Below the pieces are notes generated by a model that saw only the letters and a list, made by a program, of their open reading frames with translations, did no database searches and was not told where the DNA came from. A DNA stretch of 64,000 nucleotides from the NCBI RefSeq assembly GCF_049537155.1, contig NZ_JBMVQZ010000008.1, positions 123,497 to 187,496 of the forward strand. The letters run 5' to 3'. The translations under genes and the position numbers were made by a program. This stretch comes from Limisphaera sp049537155 (lineage in GTDB: Bacteria; Verrucomicrobiota; Verrucomicrobiia; Limisphaerales; Limisphaeraceae). This document shows, piece after piece, positions 27,304 through 35,289 of the stretch (the first letter of the stretch is position 1; the number at the start of each line of letters is the position of its first letter).

Positions 27304-27882
27304 TCAGGGCTCGCGGTCGCCGCGGTCGGACGGGGCGGGACGGAGGGCAAGGAATTCGTCCTGGAGGAGGCGGTTCAAACGCTCGAACGCGCGGAGCAGA
27401 CGGCCTTGAGCGGAGGGTCCGCCCGGCCGGCTCAAGTCCACGGGCCCGGCCAGCGCGCGTGCCACCCGATGGCGGAGCGGCCGCGCGGGTGATGCGCTGC
27501 CTGTGCCTGCCAGGGCGCGTTCCACCGCCGCGAGCGCCCGGCGGGTGCGCAGGACGATTTCACGGGCTTGATCGAGGGTGATTTGCCGCTGAATGACCCT
27601 TTGGAGCACGCCACAAGCGAACGAACGGCATCGGGCCGGGCGATGGTCGTAAACCCGGCAGAGCGAACCGTCGAAACACGGGCAGGGTTGGGGCAGGCGC
27701 CATTTGTCGGAGCGACGGCGCAGGTCCACGCCGAGTTTCAGCAGGGCTTCGGCTTCGGCCGGGTCGGAGATGCGCACATCGGTGAACAGGACACCGTTGC
27801 AGCAGAGGCCGCACTGCGGACAGAGCTGCCGTGCCGCCTGGTCGGCCGGAACGGGGTGGGGGCAACCGGAGTTCAACGCCAT
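27304..27882 (-). CDS. YkgJ-type Cys-rich metal-cluster protein
   Basis: The 192-residue product has the CxxCxxCC pattern near its start (CPQCGLCCNG) and further cysteines in CPCFDGSLCRVYDHRPARCRSF, the arrangement of the YkgJ/CxxCxxCC family, thought to bind zinc or an iron-sulfur cluster. A C-terminal Arg-rich helical tail is less conserved. Function is unknown. The ATG at 27882 overlaps the end of hrpB by 10 bases, making it the last gene of a tsaD-hrpB-ykgJ-type unit. Confidence 0.8.
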   Translation of the reverse strand: MALNSGCPHPVPADQAARQLCPQCGLCCNGVLFTDVRISDPAEAEALLKLGVDLRRRSDKWRLPQPCPCFDGSLCRVYDHRPARCRSFACGVLQRVIQRQITLDQAREIVLRTRRALAAVERALAGTGSASPARPLRHRVARALAGPVDLSRPGGPSAQGRLLRAFERLNRLLQDEFLALRPAPSDRGDREP

Positions 27883-30497
27883 TCGTGTTTCGGGTAGCGG
27901 CGCTGGAGTTCCTGTTTGAGACGGGGGTAATGCTCGCGCCAGAAACCGGCCAGGTCCTGGGTGATCTGGACGGGTTTCATGCCGGGGCTGAGGATCTGTA
28001 CGACCAGGGGCACGCGTCCCATGGCGATGCGCGGGGTTTCGGTGACCCCGTAGAGTTCCTGGATGCGAAGGGCGATGCAGGGCGGGCCGTCAGGCCGGTA
28101 GCGGACCCGCGGGGTGCGGCCGTTGGGGAGGCGGACGCGTTCGGGCGCGTGCTGGTCCAGCAGGATCTGTTGCGCCTCCGAAAGCCAGGATCGGACAACG
28201 GAGGCGACCTCGCGATCCCTGATGTCCCTGTACGAGCAGGCGCCGTGGCACAGGGTTTCGATGACGCTGCGACGGGCTTCCTCGGTGAAGGCCGGGAGAG
28301 CGAGTTCCGGGCAGGCTGCGGCCAGGAAATTGAGGCGGGTGATCCATTGTTCGACGGCGTCGTTCCAGTTTTTGAGCGTGAGCCGGCCTGCGAGGATCTC
28401 GGCGGCCAACAGTCGGGACGCCTCGGCTTCCGGCGGAGGATCCACGCGGCGCTGTTCCAGGATCAGGTCACGCCACCGGGTTTGGGCCCGGGCTTCCACG
28501 CGCCGGGTGGCGGGGTCGAAAAAGCACTCGATCGTGGTGCTCAGTTCGTGGGGGAACATTTCACGGATCCACGCCGGGTCCACGGGGCAGAGGAGGGCCA
28601 GCACGGTTTCCGTTTTGCCGTCTGAGTCCTGGATTTCCCGGATTTCCGCCGCCACGACGAGCGGTGACTCCCGCACGACGGTTTGCGGGTCCAGGACGGC
28701 GCGGCGACCGCCCGCCAGTTCGCAACGGAGCGTGCCGGTGTCGAGGCGCCGGGCCACGTGATCCGGGAAGGCGGACAAGATTGCCCGGGCGAGGGCCGTC
28801 GGCGGGGCCGGGCTGGCGTCGGTGTCGAGTCCCTGGCGACGGGCGATTTGGAGGAACTGTTCCCAAAGATCGGCCACTTGGAGGGCGGTGCGGCGGTTGA
28901 CGCCCAGTCGTTCACAGACGTCGGGACGAAACCCGCGTTGTCGAACGTGGTCCCAGGCGTGCATGACGCGGTGAAAATCGCTGGCGAACCGGACGCCCAG
29001 GAGGTCGTCCCGGGCATGTTCCACCTCGCGGGGCACCCCGCGCTGGAGCAGTTCCCGTCCCTGCGTGAGGGCGGCGGCGAGGCAGGCTTCACGTACGCAG
29101 CCGAGTTGGTCGGCCTCCAGGAGCATGCGGGCGTAACGCGGATGGAGCGGGAAGGCCAGCATGCGGCGGCCCAACCCGGTGATGCGGGTGGGCCGGCCGT
29201 CGGTTGGGTGCCCGGGGCCGGTGTCGTTGTCTGTGGAGGAGGCGGGTTCCAGTGCGCCCAGTTCAAGGAGCAGTTCTTCCGCGCGGGCCAGGGCCCGCGG
29301 ATCGGGGGGATCGAGCCAGCGAAAAGAGGCCGGGTTTTCCACACCGGCGGCCTTGAGGAGCAGGAGGACCTCGGCCAGGTCCAGCCGCTGCACTTCGGGT
29401 GTCTCCCGTTCGGGGCGGGCGGCGTGTTCCTGTCGGTCCCACAGGCGGATGCAGAGGCCGGGCGCGGTGCGGCCGGCACGGCCGGCCCGTTGATCCGCCG
29501 AGGCGCGGCTGATGGGTTCGATCCACAGGGTGTTGATCCCGCGGAGGGGATCGTAGCGCGGGATCCGGGCCAGGCCGCTGTCAATGACCAGGCGAATGCC
29601 CTCGATGGTGACCGAGGTTTCCGCCACGTTCGTGGCCACGACGACCTTGCGCCGATCGTATCGGCGCAGCGCGGCGTCCTGTTGGCCGGGAGGCAGTTCG
29701 CCGTGGAGGGGCAGCAGGACAAAGTCGGAGGCTTCCGGGAGGCGTTCCAGGGCGCGCAAGGTTTGATGGATCTCGTAGGCGCCCGGCATGAAGATGAGCA
29801 CGTCGCCGGGGCCGCCGCCGGACACGTATTGAGCAAAAGCCCGGGCGGCCTTTTCCCAGACGGGCTGGGGCTGGCGGCGGGGCGGCTGGTCCCAGTAAAC
29901 GATTTCGACCGGATGCAGTCGCCCGGATGCCTCCACCACGGCGCAGGCGGGCAGCCACGGGGCCGGCGGCGGCACGCGCCACTGCTGCAGGTACGCCTGC
30001 AACCGCGGCACGTCCAGCGTGGCGGACATCACCACGATGAGGAGATCCGGCCGGAGTTGTTCCTGGAGCTCCAGAGCCCGGGCGAGTGTGATGTCGCCGT
30101 AGAGGTGACGTTCGTGGAACTCGTCGAAGATCAGGGCTGTCACCCCGGGCAGGGCGGGCTGATCCAGCATCTGCCGGAGCAGGATGCCCTCGGTCACGAA
30201 ACGAATTCGTGTATCAGGGCCGCTGACGTTGTCGAAACGAATGGTGTAACCGACCGTTTTGCCCGGCTCGCAACCCATTTCGGAGGCGACCCGTGCGGCG
30301 AGGAGTCGTGCAGCCAGCCGGCGCGGCTGCAGCAGGATGACCTGGCCGTTGCCCAGTAATCCGTGCCGGAGGAGAATCTGAGGCACCTGCGTGGATTTGC
30401 CCGAACCGGTGGGTGCCGAGAGGAGCAGTCTGCGGTGTCGCCGCAGTTGTGCGACCAGTTGGGCTTCGACCTCGTAAATGGGGAGCGGTTCAGGCAT
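27873..30497 (-). CDS. hrpB: ATP-dependent RNA helicase HrpB
   Basis: HrpB is a DEAH-box helicase of uncertain cellular role. The 874-residue product has Walker A SAPTGSGKSTQVPQIL (GSGKST at 31-36), the DEAH-variant motif LIFDEFHERHLYGD, SAT in VMSATLDVP, the motif V segment VVATNVAETSVTIEGI, the motif VI SADQRAGRAGRTAPGLCIRL, and the long HrpB-specific C-terminal region ending in the pattern around RYPKHEW. Length is close to other HrpB proteins (about 820-850). It overlaps tsaD by 8 bases upstream and ykgJ by 10 downstream. Confidence 0.95.
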   Translation of the reverse strand: MPEPLPIYEVEAQLVAQLRRHRRLLLSAPTGSGKSTQVPQILLRHGLLGNGQVILLQPRRLAARLLAARVASEMGCEPGKTVGYTIRFDNVSGPDTRIRFVTEGILLRQMLDQPALPGVTALIFDEFHERHLYGDITLARALELQEQLRPDLLIVVMSATLDVPRLQAYLQQWRVPPPAPWLPACAVVEASGRLHPVEIVYWDQPPRRQPQPVWEKAARAFAQYVSGGGPGDVLIFMPGAYEIHQTLRALERLPEASDFVLLPLHGELPPGQQDAALRRYDRRKVVVATNVAETSVTIEGIRLVIDSGLARIPRYDPLRGINTLWIEPISRASADQRAGRAGRTAPGLCIRLWDRQEHAARPERETPEVQRLDLAEVLLLLKAAGVENPASFRWLDPPDPRALARAEELLLELGALEPASSTDNDTGPGHPTDGRPTRITGLGRRMLAFPLHPRYARMLLEADQLGCVREACLAAALTQGRELLQRGVPREVEHARDDLLGVRFASDFHRVMHAWDHVRQRGFRPDVCERLGVNRRTALQVADLWEQFLQIARRQGLDTDASPAPPTALARAILSAFPDHVARRLDTGTLRCELAGGRRAVLDPQTVVRESPLVVAAEIREIQDSDGKTETVLALLCPVDPAWIREMFPHELSTTIECFFDPATRRVEARAQTRWRDLILEQRRVDPPPEAEASRLLAAEILAGRLTLKNWNDAVEQWITRLNFLAAACPELALPAFTEEARRSVIETLCHGACSYRDIRDREVASVVRSWLSEAQQILLDQHAPERVRLPNGRTPRVRYRPDGPPCIALRIQELYGVTETPRIAMGRVPLVVQILSPGMKPVQITQDLAGFWREHYPRLKQELQRRYPKHEWR

Positions 30498-31527
30498 GGC
30501 TTTCCTCGAGCGACCAGTCGGGTCGGATCTCGGCGTCGAGGTCGGTGGGCGGCCTCCCTTGTTGGGCCTGCAAGCTGGCCAGCACGGCGATCATGGCGGC
30601 GTTGTCGGTGCAGAAGGCGGGAGCGGCCAGGCGCAACCGTAGCCCGTGCGCGGCGCAGGCCTTTTGGAGTTCGCTGCGGAGGGCGCGGTTGCAGACGACC
30701 CCGCCGGAGGCGGTCACCAGTTTGACACCCCAGCGACGGGCCGCGCGCACGGTTTTGGTGACCAGAACATCCACGATGGCGGCCTGGACGCTGGCGCACA
30801 GGTCGGGCAACGCCTTTGGATCCCGGGCCAGTTCCGGGTGATCACGGAGGTAATATCGCACGGCGGTCTTGAGTCCGCTGAAGCTGAAGTCATCGTTGGG
30901 CTCATCGCGGAGGGGACGGGGAAAGTCGTACGCTTCCGGATTGCCGTTTTCAGCAAGCCGGTCCATGACCGGCCCGGCCGGATAGGGGAGCCCGAGCAAT
31001 TTGCCGGTTTTGTCGAAGCATTCGCCCGCGGCGTCATCCAGGGTGGACCCGAGCAGGCGATGTTCCAGCAGCCGCGGGACATGAACCAGCAGGGTGTGCC
31101 CGCCGCTGACGATCAGCGAAATGTGAGGCTCGAAGGACCGGAAATCGGCTCGCGGCGGGTCCCCGGTGATCCAGGGCGAGTAGAGGTGAGCGACGTGGTG
31201 GTGGACACCGTAGAACGGCCGTTGCAGGGCAAAGGCCATGGCCTGGGCGGCCTTCAGGCCGATCAGCAGGGCCGTCGGCAGGCCCGGTCCGCGTGTGGCG
31301 GCGATGAGATCCACCTGGCTGGGTTCCGTGCGCGCCGTTTCAAATGCCGCGCGAGAGACCGGCAGAAGGTTCCGCAGATGCTCGCGTGCCGCCAGCTCCG
31401 GCACCACCCCGCCGTATTCTGCGTGAAGGCGGATCTGGGAGGCAACGACGTTGGCACGGACCTCGCCGTCCACGACGACGGCCGCACTGGTCTCGTCACA
31501 TGAAGTTTCGAGGGCGAAGACGGTCAT
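30490..31527 (-). CDS. tsaD: tRNA N6-adenosine threonylcarbamoyltransferase
   Basis: TsaD transfers the threonylcarbamoyl group to A37 of ANN-decoding tRNAs, with TsaB and TsaE. The 345-residue product begins MTVFALETSCDETSAAVV and has VVPELAAREHLRNLLP, the metal-binding histidines in YGVHHHVAHLYSP, LIVSGGHTLLVHV, LDDAAGECFDKTGKLLGL, FSFSGLKTAVRY, and the late VCNRALRSEL/FCTDNAAMIA. Length is normal. It is upstream of hrpB with an 8-base overlap. tsaB, tsaC and tsaE are not in the window. Confidence 0.97.
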   Translation of the reverse strand: MTVFALETSCDETSAAVVVDGEVRANVVASQIRLHAEYGGVVPELAAREHLRNLLPVSRAAFETARTEPSQVDLIAATRGPGLPTALLIGLKAAQAMAFALQRPFYGVHHHVAHLYSPWITGDPPRADFRSFEPHISLIVSGGHTLLVHVPRLLEHRLLGSTLDDAAGECFDKTGKLLGLPYPAGPVMDRLAENGNPEAYDFPRPLRDEPNDDFSFSGLKTAVRYYLRDHPELARDPKALPDLCASVQAAIVDVLVTKTVRAARRWGVKLVTASGGVVCNRALRSELQKACAAHGLRLRLAAPAFCTDNAAMIAVLASLQAQQGRPPTDLDAEIRPDWSLEESHA

Positions 31528-31664
31528 CGGGAAAGAAGAAATTCCGGGCTGGGAAAGCGCGCAAAGGCGGGATACGGGGAGACGGTTGCACGGGCGGACC
31601 CGTGTGTGCGGGACAGACGCCGAACCGGGGCGGAGCGGGCTGGAGACACCTCCCGGTCATGGGT

Positions 31665-32993
31665 TCAGGAGGAAAAGGCCGCGGGTACCGGCTGACGGGA
31701 TGCGGCTCGGGGTCGGGCACATTCGTCACGCAACCGTTCCATGGCACGTTCCAACTGGGGGTCGCGGGCCCGGCGTGCGCGTTCCTGTTCCTCCAAGGGC
31801 AGGCCCTCCAAGCCGCCGGGGGCCCGCAGCAGCAGGAGATCGCGTTCCTGCTCCTCGGTCAGCGGCACGACCTCGTCGGGCGTGATGCCGCGCTCGTGGA
31901 TCATGCGCCCGGATGGGGTGAAGTACTTGGCGGTGGTCAGCCGCAGGGCCGCACCGCCCGGCAGGGGAATGACACTCTGGACACTGCCCTTGCCGAAGGT
32001 GGGTTCGCCGATCAGCACTGCGCGCCGGTGGTCCTGCAGGCAGCCGGCGACGATTTCGGCCGCGCTGGCGGTGCCCCGGTTGACCAGCACGACCATCGGC
32101 AGGCCGTGGAGGCGGTCACCGGAGCGGCCGGAGCGGAATTCCTGGTTGTACACCGGATTGCGACCCCGCGTGGTCACGATGAGTCGGCCAGGGTCGAGAA
32201 ACTCCTCGCTCACGGCCACTGCCTGTTCCAGCAGCCCGCCGGGGTTCCACCTGAGGTCCAGGATCAGCGCGCGCAGGCCCCGCGCCCTCATCCTGCGCAG
32301 TGCGGCACGGAGCTCGCGATCGGCCTTGTCGCCAAACTGGGTGATGCGCGCGTAGCCGATCCCCTCCGGACTGAGTGGAAACTCCTTCCGGTTGTTGAGG
32401 TCCTTCACCATGTCCAGTTGGATGACCGCGCGCCGCAGGGTGACGGTGAGGGTCCGATCCGTCGAGGGACGGTAGAGGGTGATGGTGACCTCGGTGCCCG
32501 GCGGCCCGCGCAGCCGCCGGACCGCCTCCTCCAGCGACATTCCCTCCGTGGACTCGTCCTCGATACGGACGATTCGGTCGCCGCTCAGGATGCCGGCTTG
32601 GAAACCGGGCGAACCTTCCATGGGGGAGACGACCGTCAGATGCCCCTCGCGCACGCCCACCACCAAACCAAGCCCTCCAAACTCGCCTTCGGTGTCGTCC
32701 TGCAGATCCCGGAAACGATCCGGATCGAGGTACTCACTGTACGGATCCTCCAGTGTGGCGAGCAATCCATCGATCGAGCCCCGGACCAGTTTCTGGTACG
32801 TCAGGTTTGTTCCATTGGCGTAGTCTTTGTGGACGATCTCGAGAACCCGGGAGAAGACGTCCAGGTGCGGATAGGGCGTGTCTGCGCCGTCGCGCTGGAG
32901 GGCCTGCCGGTACATGCGGGCGCCCATCCCGACGTTCAACACCAACAGGACGATCAACAGCCCTTGTAAGAACTTTCCGGATCGCCTTTTCAT
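31665..32993 (-). CDS. S41 family C-terminal processing protease (CtpA type)
   Basis: This is a membrane-anchored periplasmic serine protease. The 442-residue product has an N-terminal transmembrane anchor (about residues 9-24), a S41 N-terminal region with LEDPYSEYLD, a PDZ domain at about 105-190 (EFGGLGLVVGVREG; AGILSGDRIVRIED), then the catalytic domain. The Ser/Lys dyad is present: Ser310 in NRGTASAAEIVAG and Lys335 in GEPTFGKGSVQ. The start at 32993 precedes the anchor; the upstream frame is unconserved. A lipoprotein gene lies upstream on the same strand, and a second, larger S41 protease lies 2.3 kb away. Confidence 0.92.
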   Translation of the reverse strand: MKRRSGKFLQGLLIVLLVLNVGMGARMYRQALQRDGADTPYPHLDVFSRVLEIVHKDYANGTNLTYQKLVRGSIDGLLATLEDPYSEYLDPDRFRDLQDDTEGEFGGLGLVVGVREGHLTVVSPMEGSPGFQAGILSGDRIVRIEDESTEGMSLEEAVRRLRGPPGTEVTITLYRPSTDRTLTVTLRRAVIQLDMVKDLNNRKEFPLSPEGIGYARITQFGDKADRELRAALRRMRARGLRALILDLRWNPGGLLEQAVAVSEEFLDPGRLIVTTRGRNPVYNQEFRSGRSGDRLHGLPMVVLVNRGTASAAEIVAGCLQDHRRAVLIGEPTFGKGSVQSVIPLPGGAALRLTTAKYFTPSGRMIHERGITPDEVVPLTEEQERDLLLLRAPGGLEGLPLEEQERARRARDPQLERAMERLRDECARPRAASRQPVPAAFSS

Positions 32994-33322
32994 GTCCTGG
33001 AACCGTGCCCGCAGCAGCCTAGGTGTGATCCGGCCGGGAAACAAGGCCGCAGGGCGGGGTTACCCGGAGGGCTTTTCACCGCAGGCCATGGATGCCAAGG
33101 CGACTCCACCGAACCCGAGGGTGCCAGACCGGGCAGTGCGAGAGAGAAACAAGCAAGCGCTTCCGAGCCGCTGCCGGACACGCACACGGAACGGACCGTG
33201 CGCGAGCTCTCATCCCGCCCGGGCGACAGCGCCGGACGCCTTGTCCCCGTCGGGTGGGCGCACCCACCGTCCCGGGCCAACGAGCCTCGTGGCGGACCGG
33301 CTTTTGCCGCGAGGCGACGGGA
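32994..33322. other. Intergenic region between lipoprotein gene and S41 protease gene
   Basis: These 329 bases show no coding frame with recognisable character on either strand. A promoter for the protease gene would be expected here, since the gap is long, but no clear boxes were found. Confidence 0.4.
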
Positions 33323-33763
33323 TCAACGAGGTGTCGCGGCCCGGCGCAGACGCTCAGCGGCTGCTTTGGCGCGCGGGTCTCCGGCCGCGATGGCCGCCGC
33401 AAGGTCCGACTGGAGCTGTTGCATCCTCTGGTAGTAGAGCTGCGCCTGCTGTTCGGAGAGGATGCGCTGTTGCTGTTGGATGGCCAGCATGGCCTCCACA
33501 GCCTTTTCGTATTCCTTCTGTTTGGCCGCCATCTCGGCCTGGCGCAGTCGTTCCATGGCCGCCTGTTGCGCCGCCAGATCGGCGGCAGTGGGACCGACTG
33601 CCATGGGTTCGGGTTGAGCCGTCTGAGCCTGGCCGGTGTCCGGAGTGACTTCTGCCGCCGGAGGCGCCGCTGGGGTTTCCTCCTCCTTCTTGCCGCAGCC
33701 GCTTGCGAGAGTCCAGACGAGAGCAAGACCGGCGAAACCCAGGCCAAGGACACGCGTTTTCAT
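33323..33763 (-). CDS. Predicted lipoprotein with Gln/Ala-rich helix
   Basis: The 146-residue product has a lipoprotein signal peptide: a basic start (MKTRVLGLG), a hydrophobic core, and the lipobox LASGC with Cys at about residue 23. A low-complexity Pro/Ala/Thr linker is followed by a long helical region rich in Gln, Ala, Glu and Arg (MERLRQAEMAAKQKEYEKAV and later QQQQRILSEQQAQLYYQ) that probably forms a coiled coil. No known domain is recognised. The ATG at 33763 was chosen at the signal peptide; a further in-frame codon lies four residues upstream. Confidence 0.7.
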   Translation of the reverse strand: MKTRVLGLGFAGLALVWTLASGCGKKEEETPAAPPAAEVTPDTGQAQTAQPEPMAVGPTAADLAAQQAAMERLRQAEMAAKQKEYEKAVEAMLAIQQQQRILSEQQAQLYYQRMQQLQSDLAAAIAAGDPRAKAAAERLRRAATPR

Positions 33764-33806
33764 GGGTGCAATCAATCGGGGTTCGTTGGGTCAACGCGCC
33801 AAGCTT

Positions 33807-34622
33807 TCAGAACCTGCCCTGAGGATGGCCCGGATTGTTCCAGGCGCGATTGGGCAGCATGGTGGCGGGGATACTGCCGCCGCGGGCGTCTCGCGTGCCG
33901 GCGAATTCCCAGCTGTACCAGCGGATCAGCCGGATGGTCTCGGTGCTGCCACCGAACAGCCCCACCGTGGCGGCCTTACCGTGTCGGGCCGAGATTCCCT
34001 CATCGGGATAACTCGAGGTGTCGTTGAAGAAGAACGGCGTGGTCTCGTCCGTTTCCCACATCAACACCGCGTGGGGTTTGAAATCCGTGATCTTGTAGGT
34101 CCGGGGCCGGTTGGGTGGCAGGTTCTGCAGGGCGCCGTACCCGCAAACGGAGCCGTTCCACACGTAGCTGGTGAACAAAATGTTTCGTTGCACGTAAAGG
34201 TTATCGATTTTCGAATCCGCCGGGCATTTCATCACCTTGGGGTCGCGCAGGTACTCGTAGAGTTGACCCCGGGCGAAGTACACCAACTGGTTGGAGAGGG
34301 CAATGGGGAACATGGGGATGGATGTGTTCCCCGGGGGCAGATTGGCGCCATAGGCCCAGCAGGGCAGGGTGGTTCCCCAGCCGGGCGACGGCAGGAAGTT
34401 GTTGTTGTCGTTCACGTAAAGATGGGTGGCGGTGAGGACCTGCTTGTTGTTGTTCAGGTCCACGATCTTTTGAGCGCGGTTCTTGGCGCTGGACAGTGCG
34501 GGCAAAAGCATCGCCGCCAGGATCGCGATGATGGCAATGACCACCAACAATTCGATAAGGGTGAACGCATGCCGGACCTGCAGGTCGCGGGCCTGTCGTC
34601 GGTAGGCAGGTTGCAGTTTCAT
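33807..34622 (-). CDS. Prepilin-like protein (type II secretion/G-like, large C-terminal domain)
   Basis: The 271-residue product has a class III signal: basic leader, then AFTLIELLVVIAIIAILAAM, with cleavage expected before Phe20 and Glu24 at +5. The -1 residue is Ala rather than the usual Gly. A soluble domain follows with CPADSK-type motif, PRTYKITDF and ARHGKAATVGLFGGS near the end, the H-X9-DG-like region common in verrucomicrobial and planctomycete prepilin-like proteins. These are often numerous per genome and of unknown function. The ATG at 34622 precedes the leader; no assembly genes adjoin it. Confidence 0.85.
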   Translation of the reverse strand: MKLQPAYRRQARDLQVRHAFTLIELLVVIAIIAILAAMLLPALSSAKNRAQKIVDLNNNKQVLTATHLYVNDNNNFLPSPGWGTTLPCWAYGANLPPGNTSIPMFPIALSNQLVYFARGQLYEYLRDPKVMKCPADSKIDNLYVQRNILFTSYVWNGSVCGYGALQNLPPNRPRTYKITDFKPHAVLMWETDETTPFFFNDTSSYPDEGISARHGKAATVGLFGGSTETIRLIRWYSWEFAGTRDARGGSIPATMLPNRAWNNPGHPQGRF

Positions 34623-34814
34623 GTCGGTTCGGGTTGGCTGTTCCCGGCCCCCCGTAATCCTCCGAGGTCGTCTTCCCCGCTTCCTTTTCCTTCCACCGCC
34701 GCGGAGGGCGGAGTTCACGCCCTCTTCGGCCTCGGTTTGCGGCGGCGCTTCGAACCAGGTCGGCCCAACCTCGCTTTTGAGCGCCGGGGCCGGTTTTCTT
34801 TAGTTTGCAAAGGA

Positions 34815-34843
34815 TACATACCACGACCCGGATCCGGTGTCAC
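34815..34843 (-). promoter_or_regulatory. Weak candidate promoter of the prepilin-like gene
   Basis: On the minus strand GTGACA (five of six matches to the -35 consensus) at 34843-34838 is followed after 17 bases by TATGTA at 34820-34815 (three of six). This would leave a leader of about 190 bases before the start at 34622. It lies in a locally AT-richer patch. Confidence 0.25.
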
Positions 34844-35240
34844 GATCCGAATTCGACCCCGTTCCCGGCGTTGCCCGCAAGGTGTGGCCAGCCCCTTGTG
34901 GAAGGCCGTTCCGCTTTTGACGGGGAACGCCCGGGGTGGTGCCCGGTGCAGGCACGGCCGGGCCGGGCCGAGAATACCGCCAAGGTCCACCGACTCGAGC
35001 GCGGGGGTGCGGAGTGGGTCTGCGTGCTCCGGTGGGCCATGTTGGAGGGTGCTCGGGATGGATGCCATTGCCGATTGCGGGGACCTGGGCGGGCGTGGGG
35101 GAAACGATTCTGGCCGCCAGTTCGGCCACGCGCCCTCGCCGTTCTCGCCGGCGGCCTTGTCCGCTTCGCCGGGCTTTTGCTCGGGCGGCTCCTGTCTGGC
35201 CCGGGGGATCCGGGTTTTCGCCCGGCTCCTGTACTCGCCT

Positions 35241-35269
35241 CTTTCACAATGAACAAAACGGGTTATAGT
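35241..35269 (+). promoter_or_regulatory. Candidate promoter of the Prc-type protease gene
   Basis: A good -10 box TATAGT lies at 35264-35269, with a poor -35 (CTTTCA, 35241-35246) 17 bases upstream. The short AT-rich island in otherwise very GC-rich sequence supports a promoter. The start codon at 35290 would then have a leader of about 14 bases. Confidence 0.4.
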
Positions 35270-35289
35270 TGGGTCGAAGTCTGGTGAAC

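Larger units (their letters stand above)
34623..35289. other. Divergent intergenic region between prepilin-like and Prc protease genes
   Basis: These 667 bases separate two divergent genes and must contain both promoters; one candidate for each is listed separately. The rest shows only shadow frames without protein character. Confidence 0.5.
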